A DNA stretch of 64,000 nucleotides from Salinilacustrithrix sp034522155 (lineage in GTDB: Bacteria > Actinomycetota > Acidimicrobiia > Acidimicrobiales > Salinilacustritrichaceae), in NCBI GenBank assembly GCA_034522155.1, contig JAXHLP010000006.1, positions 605,951 to 669,950 of the forward strand. The letters are read 5' to 3'. The notes under the pieces were generated by a model, which saw nothing but the letters and a program-made list of their open reading frames with translations, was not told where the DNA came from and did not search any database. Shown piece after piece: positions 24,861 through 33,327 of this stretch; within the stretch, counting starts at the first letter, position 1; every line of letters begins with the position of its first letter. The translations under genes were made by a program, and so were the position numbers.

Positions 24861-25181
24861 ATGAGTACCGACGACCTCGAACAGTACGAGGCCGACATCG
24901 AGCTGCAGCTCTACCGCGAGTACAAGGACGTGAGTCCCACGTTCTCCTATGTGGTCGAGACCGAGCGGCGCTTCTACCTCGCCAACGAGGTCGACAAGCG
25001 CGTGCGCGACGACGCCGGCGTGCCGTTCATCGAGCTCGAGCTGCGCGACGCCTGGGTCTGGGACATGTACCGCACCACGCGGTTCGTGTCGAAGGTGCAG
25101 ATCGTGACGTTCAAGGACGTCAACGTCGAGGAACTGCCCCAGGCCGACCTCGATCTCGGGCAGTTCCGCGAGGAGTCCTGA
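24861..25181 (+). CDS. DUF2469 family protein
   Basis: A 106-residue acidic protein starting MSTDDLEQYEADIELQLYREY, the hallmark of the actinobacterial DUF2469 family (Rv2901c-like). The rest has a conserved aromatic pattern (FSYVVETERRFYLAN, DAWVWDMYR). Function unknown. In mycobacteria the family member also lies near rplS and yraN, as here. Confidence 0.9.
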   Translation: MSTDDLEQYEADIELQLYREYKDVSPTFSYVVETERRFYLANEVDKRVRDDAGVPFIELELRDAWVWDMYRTTRFVSKVQIVTFKDVNVEELPQADLDLGQFREES

Positions 25182-25253
25182 AGACATGCGGCGAGACGTC
25201 GGTTGGCGCCCGGAGACGTTGCGAGCACCAGCGAGCAACGCTCGAAGTGACGA

Positions 25254-25268
25254 GGGCGCTCAGCGCCC
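25254..25268 (+). other. Hairpin before yraN
   Basis: GGGCGC, TCA, GCGCCC: a six-bp stem with a three-base loop in the 107-base gap between DUF2469 and yraN. No T-tract. It may end the upstream transcript. Confidence 0.3.
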
Positions 25269-25288
25269 GAGGAACGGCTGAGGCGGCG

Positions 25289-25633
25289 ATGACCGCGGCC
25301 CGCCAGGCCCTCGGCGCCCGTGGCGAGCAGCTCGCCGCCCGCCACTACGAGGCCGCCGGCTACCGGGTGGTGGCTCGCAACTGGCGGTGCAACGAGGGCG
25401 AGCTCGACCTGGTGCTGCGGGGCGATGGCGTGTTGGTCTTCGCCGAGGTCAAGACCCGCTCGAGCGATCGGTTCGGCATCCCGGCCGAGGCCGTGACGCC
25501 GGCCAAGCAACGTCGGGTCCGCCGGCTCGGGCAACGGTTCTGCGCGGAGACGGGCGAGCGGGCCCGCACGCTGCGTTTCGACGTGGTCTCGATCCTCCGC
25601 GGCGAGGTCGAGATCATCGAGGGGTGCTTCTGA
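25289..25633 (+). CDS. yraN: UPF0102 (YraN) nuclease-fold protein
   Basis: A 114-residue protein with the YraN pattern GARGEQLAARHYEAAGY, NEGELDLV and VFAEVKTRSS, that is, the E-D-ExK arrangement of a Holliday-junction-resolvase-like nuclease fold. Activity is not established for the family. It precedes comM and dprA in many bacteria, suggesting a DNA uptake or recombination context. ATG at 25289; a start at 25247 would add 14 residues with no similarity. Confidence 0.88.
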   Translation: MTAARQALGARGEQLAARHYEAAGYRVVARNWRCNEGELDLVLRGDGVLVFAEVKTRSSDRFGIPAEAVTPAKQRRVRRLGQRFCAETGERARTLRFDVVSILRGEVEIIEGCF

Positions 25634-25719
25634 CGCGGCGGCGTCTCCGGGATCCGTTGCGGTTCGACCGGTGATCGCACCCTGCATGGCCGGCGCGCTG
25701 GTCGGGCTCGACGGGTCGC

Positions 25720-25833
25720 TCAGAACCCGACGAACGCCCAGACCACGAGCAGCACGGCGACGGTGACGCCCGCCGCCACGAACACGATGTCGCTGCGACG
25801 TTGCTTCCGGGGGCGGTGCGGGTTGAAGCCCAT
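25720..25833 (-). CDS. 37-residue single-pass membrane protein
   Basis: A short frame starting MGFNPHRPRKQRRSD, followed by an uninterrupted hydrophobic helix of about 20 residues (IVFVAAGVTVAVLLVVWAFV) and the stop. The basic N-terminus would stay inside. Nearly all codons end in G or C. It lies alone on the minus strand in the gap between yraN and comM. GATACT nine bases before the ATG on that strand could be a -10 of a leaderless transcript. I do not recognise a named family. Composition and gene-like codon use make it likely real. Confidence 0.6.
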   Translation of the reverse strand: MGFNPHRPRKQRRSDIVFVAAGVTVAVLLVVWAFVGF

Positions 25834-25976
25834 GGGCGACCAGTATCGCCATCGGCGGCCCCGACTGTCACCCCGGTGAGCTACGGTCATTGGTGGCCGG
25901 TCGCTCCGGCCCGCTCGACGCCCGGCGCACGGTCGTCCCGCCGCCGCCCACCACGGGCTGCACCAGGGAGACGACC

Positions 25977-27488
25977 GTGCTCGCCACCGTCCAGTCCTCG
26001 ACCCTCCACGGCGTCGACGGCCACCCGATCCGCGTCGAGGTCCACGTCAGCAGCGGCCTGCCGTCGTTCTCGATGGTCGGCCTGCCCGACGCGTCGTGCC
26101 GCGAGGCGCGCGACCGCGTGCGGGCCGCCCTGCTCTCCAGCGAGCTCCAGTGGCCGATGCAGCGGATCACCGTCAACCTCGCACCGTCGGCGTTGCCCAA
26201 GCTCGGCACCTCCCTCGACCTCGCCGTGGCGGTGGCGACCCAGGTGGCGGTCGGTGAGGTCGACGTCGAGGCGACCGAGGGATGGGCGTTCCTGGGCGAG
26301 CTGGGCCTCGACGGGGCGCTGCGGCCGGTGCGCGGGATCGTGGCCCTGGTGGCCGGGCTGCGGGGACGGGTCAGGGGCGTGGTGGTGCCCGAGGCTGCTC
26401 ACGCCGAGGCCGCCCTGGTGCCGGGCATCGAGGTCCGCTGCGGCGACACCATCGGGCGGGTGGTCCGCTCGCTCAAGGGCGAAGCACCCTGGCCCGACCC
26501 GCCTCCCCGACCCGCACCGCTGCCACCGGTACAACCCGATCTGCTCGACGTCCGCGGCCAGCCCGTGGCCCGGCACGTGCTCGAGATCGCCGCCGCCGGG
26601 GGCCACCACCTGCTGCTGTCCGGCCCGCCCGGCGCCGGCAAGACGCTGCTGGCCACCCGCTTGCCCGGTCTCCTCCCCGACCTCGACGACGATGCCGCCC
26701 TCGAGGTCACGGCGATCCACTCCGCCGCCGGCGAACGCGTCGATGGCCAACTCGTCCGCCGCCCGCCGTTCCGGGCGCCCCACCACACGGCGTCGGCCGT
26801 GGCGCTCATCGGTGGCGGTTCCTCGGTCATGCGCCCGGGCGAGATCGCGCTCGCGCACCGCGGGGTGCTGTTCGCCGACGAACTGGGGGAGTTCTCGCCG
26901 ATGGTGCTCGACGCGCTCCGCCAGCCGCTCGAGGAGGGCTCGGTGCGCATCAGCCGGGCCAAGGGCACGGTCACCTATCCGACGCGGTTCCAGTTCGTGG
27001 CCGCCACCAACCCCTGTCCGTGCGGTCCCACGACCAAGGGGTGCCGGTGCTCGGAGGCCGGCAAGGCCCGGTACCGGCGGCGCCTGTCGGGTCCGCTGCT
27101 CGACCGATTCGACCTCCGCCTCGAGGTCGGCAGTCCCGACGCCGGCGATCTGCTCGCCGAGCCCGACGGCCAACCCAGCCACGTGGTGGCCGAGCGGGTG
27201 CGGGCCGCCCGCGCCCGGGCGGGGCGCCGGGGCGTCGAGCTCAACGCTGATCTCCGCGGCCCCGATCTCGACGACATCGCGCCGCTCGAGGCGCCGGCGT
27301 CGAAGCTGCTCGAGCGGATGGTGCGGCGTGGCCGCCTCACCGCTCGCGGGCTGCATCGGATCCGTCGGGTGGCCCGGACCATCGCCGATCTCGAGGACCA
27401 CGACGGTCCGCTCACCGAGGCCCAGGTCGCGGCTGCGCTCGCGTTCCGGGTGACCACATCGCGTGCCGACGCAGCGGTGGCGTCATGA
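25977..27488 (+). CDS. comM: ComM/YifB AAA+ ATPase
   Basis: A 503-residue Mg-chelatase-like ATPase. The N-terminal Lon-protease-like domain (SGLPSFSMVGLPD, ITVNLAPSALPK) spans about 1-190, Walker A GPPGAGKT is at about 220, Walker B VLFADELGEF follows, then the conserved ATNPCPCG with a zinc-like cysteine group, and a C-terminal helical lid. ComM is a branch-migration helicase for integrating incoming DNA. GTG at 25977 is chosen because AGGGAG sits six bases before it; the frame further upstream is unconserved. Its stop overlaps dprA. Confidence 0.94.
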   Translation: MLATVQSSTLHGVDGHPIRVEVHVSSGLPSFSMVGLPDASCREARDRVRAALLSSELQWPMQRITVNLAPSALPKLGTSLDLAVAVATQVAVGEVDVEATEGWAFLGELGLDGALRPVRGIVALVAGLRGRVRGVVVPEAAHAEAALVPGIEVRCGDTIGRVVRSLKGEAPWPDPPPRPAPLPPVQPDLLDVRGQPVARHVLEIAAAGGHHLLLSGPPGAGKTLLATRLPGLLPDLDDDAALEVTAIHSAAGERVDGQLVRRPPFRAPHHTASAVALIGGGSSVMRPGEIALAHRGVLFADELGEFSPMVLDALRQPLEEGSVRISRAKGTVTYPTRFQFVAATNPCPCGPTTKGCRCSEAGKARYRRRLSGPLLDRFDLRLEVGSPDAGDLLAEPDGQPSHVVAERVRAARARAGRRGVELNADLRGPDLDDIAPLEAPASKLLERMVRRGRLTARGLHRIRRVARTIADLEDHDGPLTEAQVAAALAFRVTTSRADAAVAS

Positions 27489-28579
27489 GCGACGTGCTCG
27501 CGATGGCCGGCCTGCTCGGCCTGCCCGGCATGGGCCCACGTCGGCTGCAGGTGCTGCTCGACGCGTTCGGCGACCCGCCGTCGACGTTGGTGGCCGTGCA
27601 GCGGGGGCGTGCGGGACAGGTTGCGGTCCCGGTCGCGGCCAAGCACCGCGACGACGTGCTGCAAGGCTGGCAGGCAGCCGCTGCCGGACTCACGATCGAC
27701 GAGATCCGCGACCGTCATCGCCGTGCCGGTGTCGAGATCCTCCATCCCGAGCATCCCCGTTGGCCGCTGCAGTTCGTCGACGACCCCGAACCGCCACCGC
27801 TGCTGTTCGTTGCCGGCGATGCGGCGTTGCTCGCGACACCCTCGGTGGCCATCGTCGGCACCCGCCGGTGCACGGCGGCTGGTGTCGCCACCGCCCGCGA
27901 CCTCGGACGCGATCTCGCCGATGCCGGCATCGGCGTCGTGTCGGGGTTGGCACTGGGTATCGACGGCGCCGCGCACGAGGGCTCGCTCGCCGGGGACGGT
28001 CCCACGATCGGCGTGGTCGCCACCGGCCTCGACGTGGTCTACCCGCGCCGCCACCGCGACCTGTGGGCCGAGGTCCGGTCCCGGGGTGTCCTGGCGTCCG
28101 AGGCCCCGCTCGGTACGGCGGGGGAGAAGTGGCGCTTCCCGGCCCGCAACCGGCTGATCGCCGCGCTGGCCGAGCTGGTGGTCGTGGTCGAATCGCCGGA
28201 GCAGGGCGGCTCGATGCACACGGTCGAGTCGGCCGCAGCTCGCGGCGTCGAGGTGCTGGCGGTACCGGGGCCGGTGCGCTCACCCGTCTCGGCCGGCCCC
28301 AACCAGCTGATCGCCGAGGGCTGCGGGCTCGTCCGCGACGTCGACGACGTGCTGGTCGCGCTCGGCCGGGGCGGTACCTCGTCCGGTCCGCGGCGCGAGC
28401 CCGCCGCGATCCCGGCCGATCCGGTCGCGCGGGCGGTCTCGTGGCCGGCGGCGTCGCTCGACGACATCGTCGCGGCCACCGGGCTGCCCTTCGGCGAGGT
28501 CGCGGCCCGCCTCGCCATCCTGGAGCTCGATGGCGAGGTCGAACGGGTCGCCGAGGGCTTCCAGCGGGTGTCGCGATGA
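27485..28579 (+). CDS. dprA: DNA processing protein DprA
   Basis: A 364-residue DprA with a helix-hairpin type N-terminus (LLGLPGMGPRRLQVLL), the Rossmann-like core with VGTRRCTAAG, SGLALGIDGAAHEG, FPARNRLIAAL and EQGGSMHTVE, and a C-terminal winged-helix-like domain (about 305-364). It loads RecA on single-stranded DNA during transformation. ATG overlaps the comM stop by four bases. comM plus dprA does not prove competence, because both are widespread. Confidence 0.95.
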   Translation: MSDVLAMAGLLGLPGMGPRRLQVLLDAFGDPPSTLVAVQRGRAGQVAVPVAAKHRDDVLQGWQAAAAGLTIDEIRDRHRRAGVEILHPEHPRWPLQFVDDPEPPPLLFVAGDAALLATPSVAIVGTRRCTAAGVATARDLGRDLADAGIGVVSGLALGIDGAAHEGSLAGDGPTIGVVATGLDVVYPRRHRDLWAEVRSRGVLASEAPLGTAGEKWRFPARNRLIAALAELVVVVESPEQGGSMHTVESAAARGVEVLAVPGPVRSPVSAGPNQLIAEGCGLVRDVDDVLVALGRGGTSSGPRREPAAIPADPVARAVSWPAASLDDIVAATGLPFGEVAARLAILELDGEVERVAEGFQRVSR

Positions 28580-28679
28580 GCAGGGTCGGCCACGCTCCGG
28601 GCCCGTGCACCGTGTCCGATACGAGCGTTCACCTCAGGGGTGTCTCTCACTTCTGGTCGATCCTCGGTACGGTGACGGC

Positions 28680-29573
28680 GTGGGCTGGCGAGTCGAGGAC
28701 TTCCTACGAACGCTCACCGATGCCGCGCCGTCGACGGTGGATGCGTACCGGCGCGACCTCGGATCGTTCGTCGCGTTCGCCGAGCGGCACGGTCTCGACG
28801 GACCCGACCGGGCCACCCGCCGGCACCTCCGCCGCTTCGTCGCCCAGCTCGGCACCCGGGACTACGCGCCGTCGACCATCGCCCGGCGCGTGGCCGCGTT
28901 GCGCCGCTACTTCCGCTGGGCCGCTCGCCGCGGCCATGTGGCGGTCGATCCGACCATCGGCCTCCGGCCGCCGGCCGCATCGAGTCGGCTGCCCCGTGTG
29001 CTCCGTCAGGCCGAGCTCGACACCATCCTCGATGTGCCGCCGGCGAGCATCGACGACGACCCGCCGCACCGGCGCGTCCGCGACGATGCGGTGCTCGAGC
29101 TCCTCTACGGCAGCGGTCTGCGCGTCGCCGAGGTCTGCGACCTCCGCCGGTCCGAGCTCGATCTCGCCGCCGGTGCCGTGCGGGTGTCGGGCAAGGGGGC
29201 CAAGTGGCGACAGGTGCCGATCACGTCGGGGGCCGTCGAGGCCCTGGGGGTCTGGCTCGACGGCGCCCGCGCCGAGTACGCCACCGTCGATTCGCCCGAC
29301 GACGTCGTCTTCCTCAACCAGCGTGGCCGGGCCCTCACCCCCAGGGACTGCCGACGGATCCTCGACCGCCGCAGCGCCGAACCGACCCATCCTCACGCCC
29401 TCCGCCACACCTTCGCCACCCACCTCCTCGACGGTGGGGCCGATCTCCGCGTGGTGCAGGAACTGCTCGGACACAGCGGTCTCCAGACCACACAGCGTTA
29501 CACTCATGTCAGCGCCGGTCGTCTTCGTGCGGTGCTGTCAGCCACACATCCACGTGCCGAGGGCCGCCCGTGA
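28680..29573 (+). CDS. xerC: Tyrosine recombinase XerC/D family
   Basis: A 297-residue tyrosine recombinase of XerC/D size. The N-terminal SAM-like domain spans to about 100; catalytic residues are present: Arg in GSGLRVAEV (about 147), HALRH (about 239-243), GHSG His (about 264) and Tyr in QRYTHV (about 273). It should resolve chromosome dimers. Its place between dprA and the sigma factor matches XerC neighbourhoods in actinobacteria. Start is a GTG at 28680; TACGGT six bases earlier may give a leaderless transcript. XerC versus XerD cannot be fixed by sequence alone. Confidence 0.88.
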   Translation: MGWRVEDFLRTLTDAAPSTVDAYRRDLGSFVAFAERHGLDGPDRATRRHLRRFVAQLGTRDYAPSTIARRVAALRRYFRWAARRGHVAVDPTIGLRPPAASSRLPRVLRQAELDTILDVPPASIDDDPPHRRVRDDAVLELLYGSGLRVAEVCDLRRSELDLAAGAVRVSGKGAKWRQVPITSGAVEALGVWLDGARAEYATVDSPDDVVFLNQRGRALTPRDCRRILDRRSAEPTHPHALRHTFATHLLDGGADLRVVQELLGHSGLQTTQRYTHVSAGRLRAVLSATHPRAEGRP

Positions 29574-30364
29574 CCGACTCAGCACTCAACGCCGAGGCCA
29601 CAGAAGACGTCGATCGTCTCTGGACCGACTACAAGTCCACCGGTTCGTCGCGCGCTCGGGACCAGCTCATCGTGCACTACTCACCGCTGGTCAAGTACGT
29701 GGCCGGTCGCGTCGGCATGGGGCTGCCCCAGAGCGTCGAGCAGGCCGACCTCGTCTCCTACGGCCTGTTCGGGCTCATCGACGCCATCGACAAGTTCGAG
29801 CCCGAGCGCGGCTTCAAGTTCGAGACCTACGCCATCTCGCGGATCAAGGGCAACATCCTCGACGAGCTCCGCTCCATCGACTGGGTGCCCCGGTCGGTGC
29901 GGGCCAAGGCCCGCCAGATCGAAGGGGCCTACGCCAAGCTCGAGTCCCGGCTGCACCGGGCGCCTACCGAGGACGAGGTGGCCGACGAGCTCGACATGAC
30001 CCTCGAACAGCTCCACACCGCCCTGTCCAAGATCTCCTTCGTCGGCGTCGTCGCCCTCGACGAGTTCGTCGGCTCGTCCGAGCGCGACAGCTCGACGACG
30101 CTCGGCGACACCATCGCCACCGACGAAGAGGGCCCGGGCGACGTCTTCGAGATCCAGGAGATGCGAGGCGTGCTCGCCGAGGCCGTGGAGCGCCTCCCCG
30201 AGCGGGAGAAGGTCGTGCTGACCCTCTACTACTACGAGGGCCTCACCCTGGCCCAGATCGGCGAGGTCATCGGCGTGACCGAGAGCCGGGTCTGCCAGAT
30301 CCACACCAAGGCGATCCTGCAGCTGCGTTCCCGCATGCAGTCCGCCGACCGCGAACCCGTGTAA
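29570..30364 (+). CDS. whiG: WhiG/FliA-type sigma factor
   Basis: A 264-residue sigma-28-class factor: region 2 (LVKYVAGRVGMGLP, VSYGLFGLIDAIDKFEPERG, FETYAISRIKGNILDELR), region 3 (RQIEGAYAKLESRLHRAPTEDEVADEL), region 4 with helix-turn-helix (LTLAQIGEVIGVTESRVCQIH). In Streptomyces WhiG lies just before rpsB, as here. No flagellar gene is seen in the window, so the target set is probably developmental or pilus genes. GTG overlaps the xerC stop. Confidence 0.92.
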   Translation: MTDSALNAEATEDVDRLWTDYKSTGSSRARDQLIVHYSPLVKYVAGRVGMGLPQSVEQADLVSYGLFGLIDAIDKFEPERGFKFETYAISRIKGNILDELRSIDWVPRSVRAKARQIEGAYAKLESRLHRAPTEDEVADELDMTLEQLHTALSKISFVGVVALDEFVGSSERDSSTTLGDTIATDEEGPGDVFEIQEMRGVLAEAVERLPEREKVVLTLYYYEGLTLAQIGEVIGVTESRVCQIHTKAILQLRSRMQSADREPV

Positions 30365-30410
30365 GCACACACACCGACTTCCCCCAGGGCTCGAATGAGG
30401 GGAGTCGGCG

Positions 30411-31997
30411 ATGTCCAGCCGCCGGACCGCGGTCGCGGTCGTCCTGTCCGTCCTGCTGTCCGGCCTGGCGGTGGCCGGGCGGGCGCCCGCCGCTGCCGCC
30501 GATCCACCGGCCCACGTCCCACCGGTCGACGCGCCGGTGGTCGACCCGTTCCGGGCTCCGGCCTCCGATTTCGGGCCCGGCAACCGGGGTCTGACCTACG
30601 ACCTCGATGCCGGCACCGACGTCCGGGCGTCGGCACCGGGCACGGTGACCTTTGCCGGACCGGTGGCGGGTACGCTCCACGTCACCGTCCTCCACGACGA
30701 CGGCCTCCGCACCAGCTACTCGTTCCTCGAATCGGTCGGGGTGCGGCGGGGTCAGACGGTTCGCCGTGGCGACGTGGTCGGCACCGGCGGTCGGGGCTTC
30801 CACTTCGGGGTCCGGGCCGGTGACGCCTACCTCGACCCGGCCGCGCTGTTCGAGCGGATCGAGGTCCGGGTGCGCCTCGTGCCCCACGACGAGCCGCTGC
30901 CCGCCCACGACGCCGGCGTGGTCCGTGAGCGCCGAGCGCTGGTCGAGGTGGTGCGCGAACGGGGCCTACTCGGGCGCATCGCCGACACCGCGGTGGACGT
31001 CGGTCGGGCCAGCGCCGACGGACTCTCGGCCGGCTACCACCTGCTCCGTGACCTCGACCCCTCCCGGGCGGCGCTCGACGTCGTGGCCGCGTACCGTTCC
31101 TCCGGCGGCGACTGCACCGTCGACGAGGTCGCCACGCCGGCGGCGCCGGCGGACGGCCACGTCGCCGTCCTCGTCGCTGGCTACGGCTCGAACTCCGTCG
31201 ACGCCGCCGTCGACGACGTCGACACCGCCTCCCTCGGCTACGCCGTCGGCGACGTGGTCCGCTACAGCTACCGGGGCGGGCGCGCGCCCCGCGACGGGCT
31301 CGCCCCCGACCTGGCTGCCATCGAGGCCTCGCCGTATGAACGCGACGCCACGTTCGGTGACCTCCGCACCGAGGGTCGGGAGCTGGCCGACCTGGTCGAG
31401 GCCGTCGCCCTCGCCCGCCCGGGTTCCACCATCGACGTGGTCGCGCACAGCCAGGGCGGGCTGGTGACCCGGCTCGCGCTCGCCGAGCTCCACCGGCGGG
31501 GACGCCTCGGGTCCCTCGGCACCGTCGTGACCATGGGGACACCGCACCGGGGCACCGAGTGGGCCACCGGCGCGACCGTTCTCGATCCGGTCGAGCGGGC
31601 CGACCTCCATCAGCTGGTGGAGCTTCTCGACATCGGGGTCGACGTGCGCGCCGAGTCGCTCGCTCAGATGGCCGAGTCGTCCTCGCTCGTGGAAGACCTC
31701 GCGGACGCGGGCGTGCCCGACGGCGTGACGCTACGGACCATCGCCGCCTCCGGCGACCTGATCGTGCCCGCCGACAAGTCGGCGGTCGGGGGACACGCAT
31801 CGGCCCGGGTCGGCCTCTACGGGCCCTGGGCGCACGATCAGCTCCCCGGCGCGCCCGCCACCACCCGCGAGCTGGCCCTCGCACTCGCCGGCCGGGCTCC
31901 GGGTTGTCGGGGCACGGCCGACCGCGTCCTCGACGCCGTCCTGCCCGAGGGCATCGGCTTCGGAGCGAACGCTCTGGTCAGCGGGTATGCGCTCTGA
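30411..31997 (+). CDS. Secreted fusion of degenerate LytM domain and alpha/beta hydrolase
   Basis: A 528-residue exported protein with a signal peptide (about 1-30). Residues about 45-145 have the LytM/M23 fold pattern (GLTYDLDAGTDVRASAPGTV, then VVGTGGRGFHFGVR), but the first His ligand, the Asp partner spacing and the YAHL-type His are not in place (YSFLES instead), so zinc binding is doubtful. Residues about 240-528 are an alpha/beta hydrolase with nucleophile motif AHSQGG (Ser about 346), an acid in ASGDLIVP and a candidate His in WAHDQLPG. In Streptomyces an M23 protein also sits between whiG and rpsB. Start ATG is preceded by GAGGGGAG. Confidence 0.75.
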   Translation: MSSRRTAVAVVLSVLLSGLAVAGRAPAAAADPPAHVPPVDAPVVDPFRAPASDFGPGNRGLTYDLDAGTDVRASAPGTVTFAGPVAGTLHVTVLHDDGLRTSYSFLESVGVRRGQTVRRGDVVGTGGRGFHFGVRAGDAYLDPAALFERIEVRVRLVPHDEPLPAHDAGVVRERRALVEVVRERGLLGRIADTAVDVGRASADGLSAGYHLLRDLDPSRAALDVVAAYRSSGGDCTVDEVATPAAPADGHVAVLVAGYGSNSVDAAVDDVDTASLGYAVGDVVRYSYRGGRAPRDGLAPDLAAIEASPYERDATFGDLRTEGRELADLVEAVALARPGSTIDVVAHSQGGLVTRLALAELHRRGRLGSLGTVVTMGTPHRGTEWATGATVLDPVERADLHQLVELLDIGVDVRAESLAQMAESSSLVEDLADAGVPDGVTLRTIAASGDLIVPADKSAVGGHASARVGLYGPWAHDQLPGAPATTRELALALAGRAPGCRGTADRVLDAVLPEGIGFGANALVSGYAL

Positions 31998-32056
31998 GCC
32001 GGGGCCGCTCACCGACCCACCGGTGCCGGGATCCGAGCGAGGCCCGAGGACCAGGG

Positions 32057-32086
32057 TTTCCCGAGGGTGGCAGTGGTCCGTACACT
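32057..32086 (+). promoter_or_regulatory. Putative rpsB promoter
   Basis: TTTCCC (32057-32062), 18 bases, TACACT (32081-32086), followed by GTCGCG. About 135 bases before the rpsB start, giving a long leader. The -10 shares the TACACTG form with rplS. Confidence 0.4.
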
Positions 32087-32094
32087 GTCGCGCT

Positions 32095-32115
32095 GGCCCG
32101 GTATCCGTCCGGGCC
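32095..32115 (+). other. rpsB leader hairpin
   Basis: GGCCCGG (32095-32101) pairs with CCGGGCC (32109-32115) around a seven-base loop, right after the predicted transcription start. bS2 operon leaders that bind S2 occur in other bacteria; whether this is one is unknown. Confidence 0.4.
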
Positions 32116-32221
32116 CGACCAGACCAATCCTCCCGCCGGGTCACCCCACGGTCGCCGTCTCCTCCGGAGCCGGCGCCGGCCCGACGGCAGCAGAACCGAG
32201 GGGCAACACGAGGAGACTCCC

Positions 32222-33322
32222 GTGGCAGTCGTCACGATGAAGCAACTGCTGGAGGCCGGCGTCCACTTCGGCCACCAGACCCGCCGCTGGAACCCGAAGA
32301 TGAAGCGCTTCATCTTCGGCGAGCGCAACGGCATCTACATCATCGACCTCGACCAGACGCTCGAGCGGATCGAGAACGCCTACACCTTCGTGCGCGACCT
32401 CGTCGCCGACGGCGGCACCATCATGTTCGTCGGCACCAAGCGCCAGGCCCAGGACGCGGTCCAGTCCTACGCCGAGAAGTGCGGCATGCCCTATGTCAAC
32501 CACCGCTGGCTCGGCGGCATGCTCACCAACTTCCAGACCATGTCCAAGCGGGTCGCCAAGATGGCCGAGTACCGCCGCATGAGGGCCTCGGGCGAGTTCG
32601 ACGCCATGCCCAAGCGCGAGGCGCTGCAGAAGAGCCGCGAGCTCGACAAGCTCGAGAAGTACCTGTCCGGCATCGCCGACATGACCGAGCAGCCCGACGC
32701 CGTGTTCATCCTCGACACCAAGAAGGAGCACATCGGCGTCACCGAGGCCAACAAGCTCGGGATCCCGATCGTGGCCGTCGTCGACACCAACTGCGATCCC
32801 GACTCGGTCCAGTACGTGATCCCGGGCAACGACGACGCCATCCGCTCGGGCACGCTCATGTGCCGGGTCATCGCCGACGCGGTGGCCGAGGGCCGGTACA
32901 TGGCCTCCCGCAAGGCCGAGGCCGACCACGCCCGCAGCCTCCTCGACGAGGACAAGGTCGCGGCCGAACAGGCCGAGGCCCGCCGCCAGGCCCTCGCCGA
33001 GGCCAAGGCCCGAGAGGCCCGGGTCGCCGGTGCGCCCACGGCCCCCTCCGTGGCCAATGCCGCCCCCGAAGAGATCGCCGCCGCGGCCGCCGAGAGCCCG
33101 GCCACGCCGGTCGAGGACGCCGACGAGGCCGAGTCCGCTGCGCCCGAGCCCGGGACCGACACCCCCGAGGCCGAGATCGCGACCCCCGCCGGTGACGCGC
33201 CCACCGACGTCGCCGAGGACCAGTCCGCGCCCGCAGGCGACTCGCCGGTCGAGGCGCCCGAGGCCCCCGACGCCGAGGCGCCGGCCACCGACGCCCCCGA
33301 TCCCGAGACCACGGAGTCCTGA
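32222..33322 (+). CDS. rpsB: Ribosomal protein uS2 with long C-terminal tail
   Basis: A 366-residue uS2. The core (about 1-255) is normal: VTMKQLLEAGVHFGHQTRRWNPKM, FVGTKRQAQ, RWLGGMLTN, VDTNCDPD. From about 273 the protein continues in an acidic Ala/Pro/Glu-rich region of nearly 100 residues with no fold, well beyond the family length of 230-260. GTG start follows AGGAG at 32211-32215 by six bases. rpsB-tsf-pyrH-frr is one operon with short gaps. Confidence 0.95.
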   Translation: MAVVTMKQLLEAGVHFGHQTRRWNPKMKRFIFGERNGIYIIDLDQTLERIENAYTFVRDLVADGGTIMFVGTKRQAQDAVQSYAEKCGMPYVNHRWLGGMLTNFQTMSKRVAKMAEYRRMRASGEFDAMPKREALQKSRELDKLEKYLSGIADMTEQPDAVFILDTKKEHIGVTEANKLGIPIVAVVDTNCDPDSVQYVIPGNDDAIRSGTLMCRVIADAVAEGRYMASRKAEADHARSLLDEDKVAAEQAEARRQALAEAKAREARVAGAPTAPSVANAAPEEIAAAAAESPATPVEDADEAESAAPEPGTDTPEAEIATPAGDAPTDVAEDQSAPAGDSPVEAPEAPDAEAPATDAPDPETTES

Positions 33323-33327
33323 CCACG

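Noticed and set aside
27485..28579. Evidence that the organism is naturally competent
   Set aside because: dprA and comM are common in non-competent bacteria; no uptake machinery is seen in the window.
28680..29573. Integrase marking a prophage or genomic island
   Set aside because: Size, catalytic residues and neighbours (dprA, whiG) fit a housekeeping Xer recombinase; no att-like repeats, tRNA or phage genes nearby.
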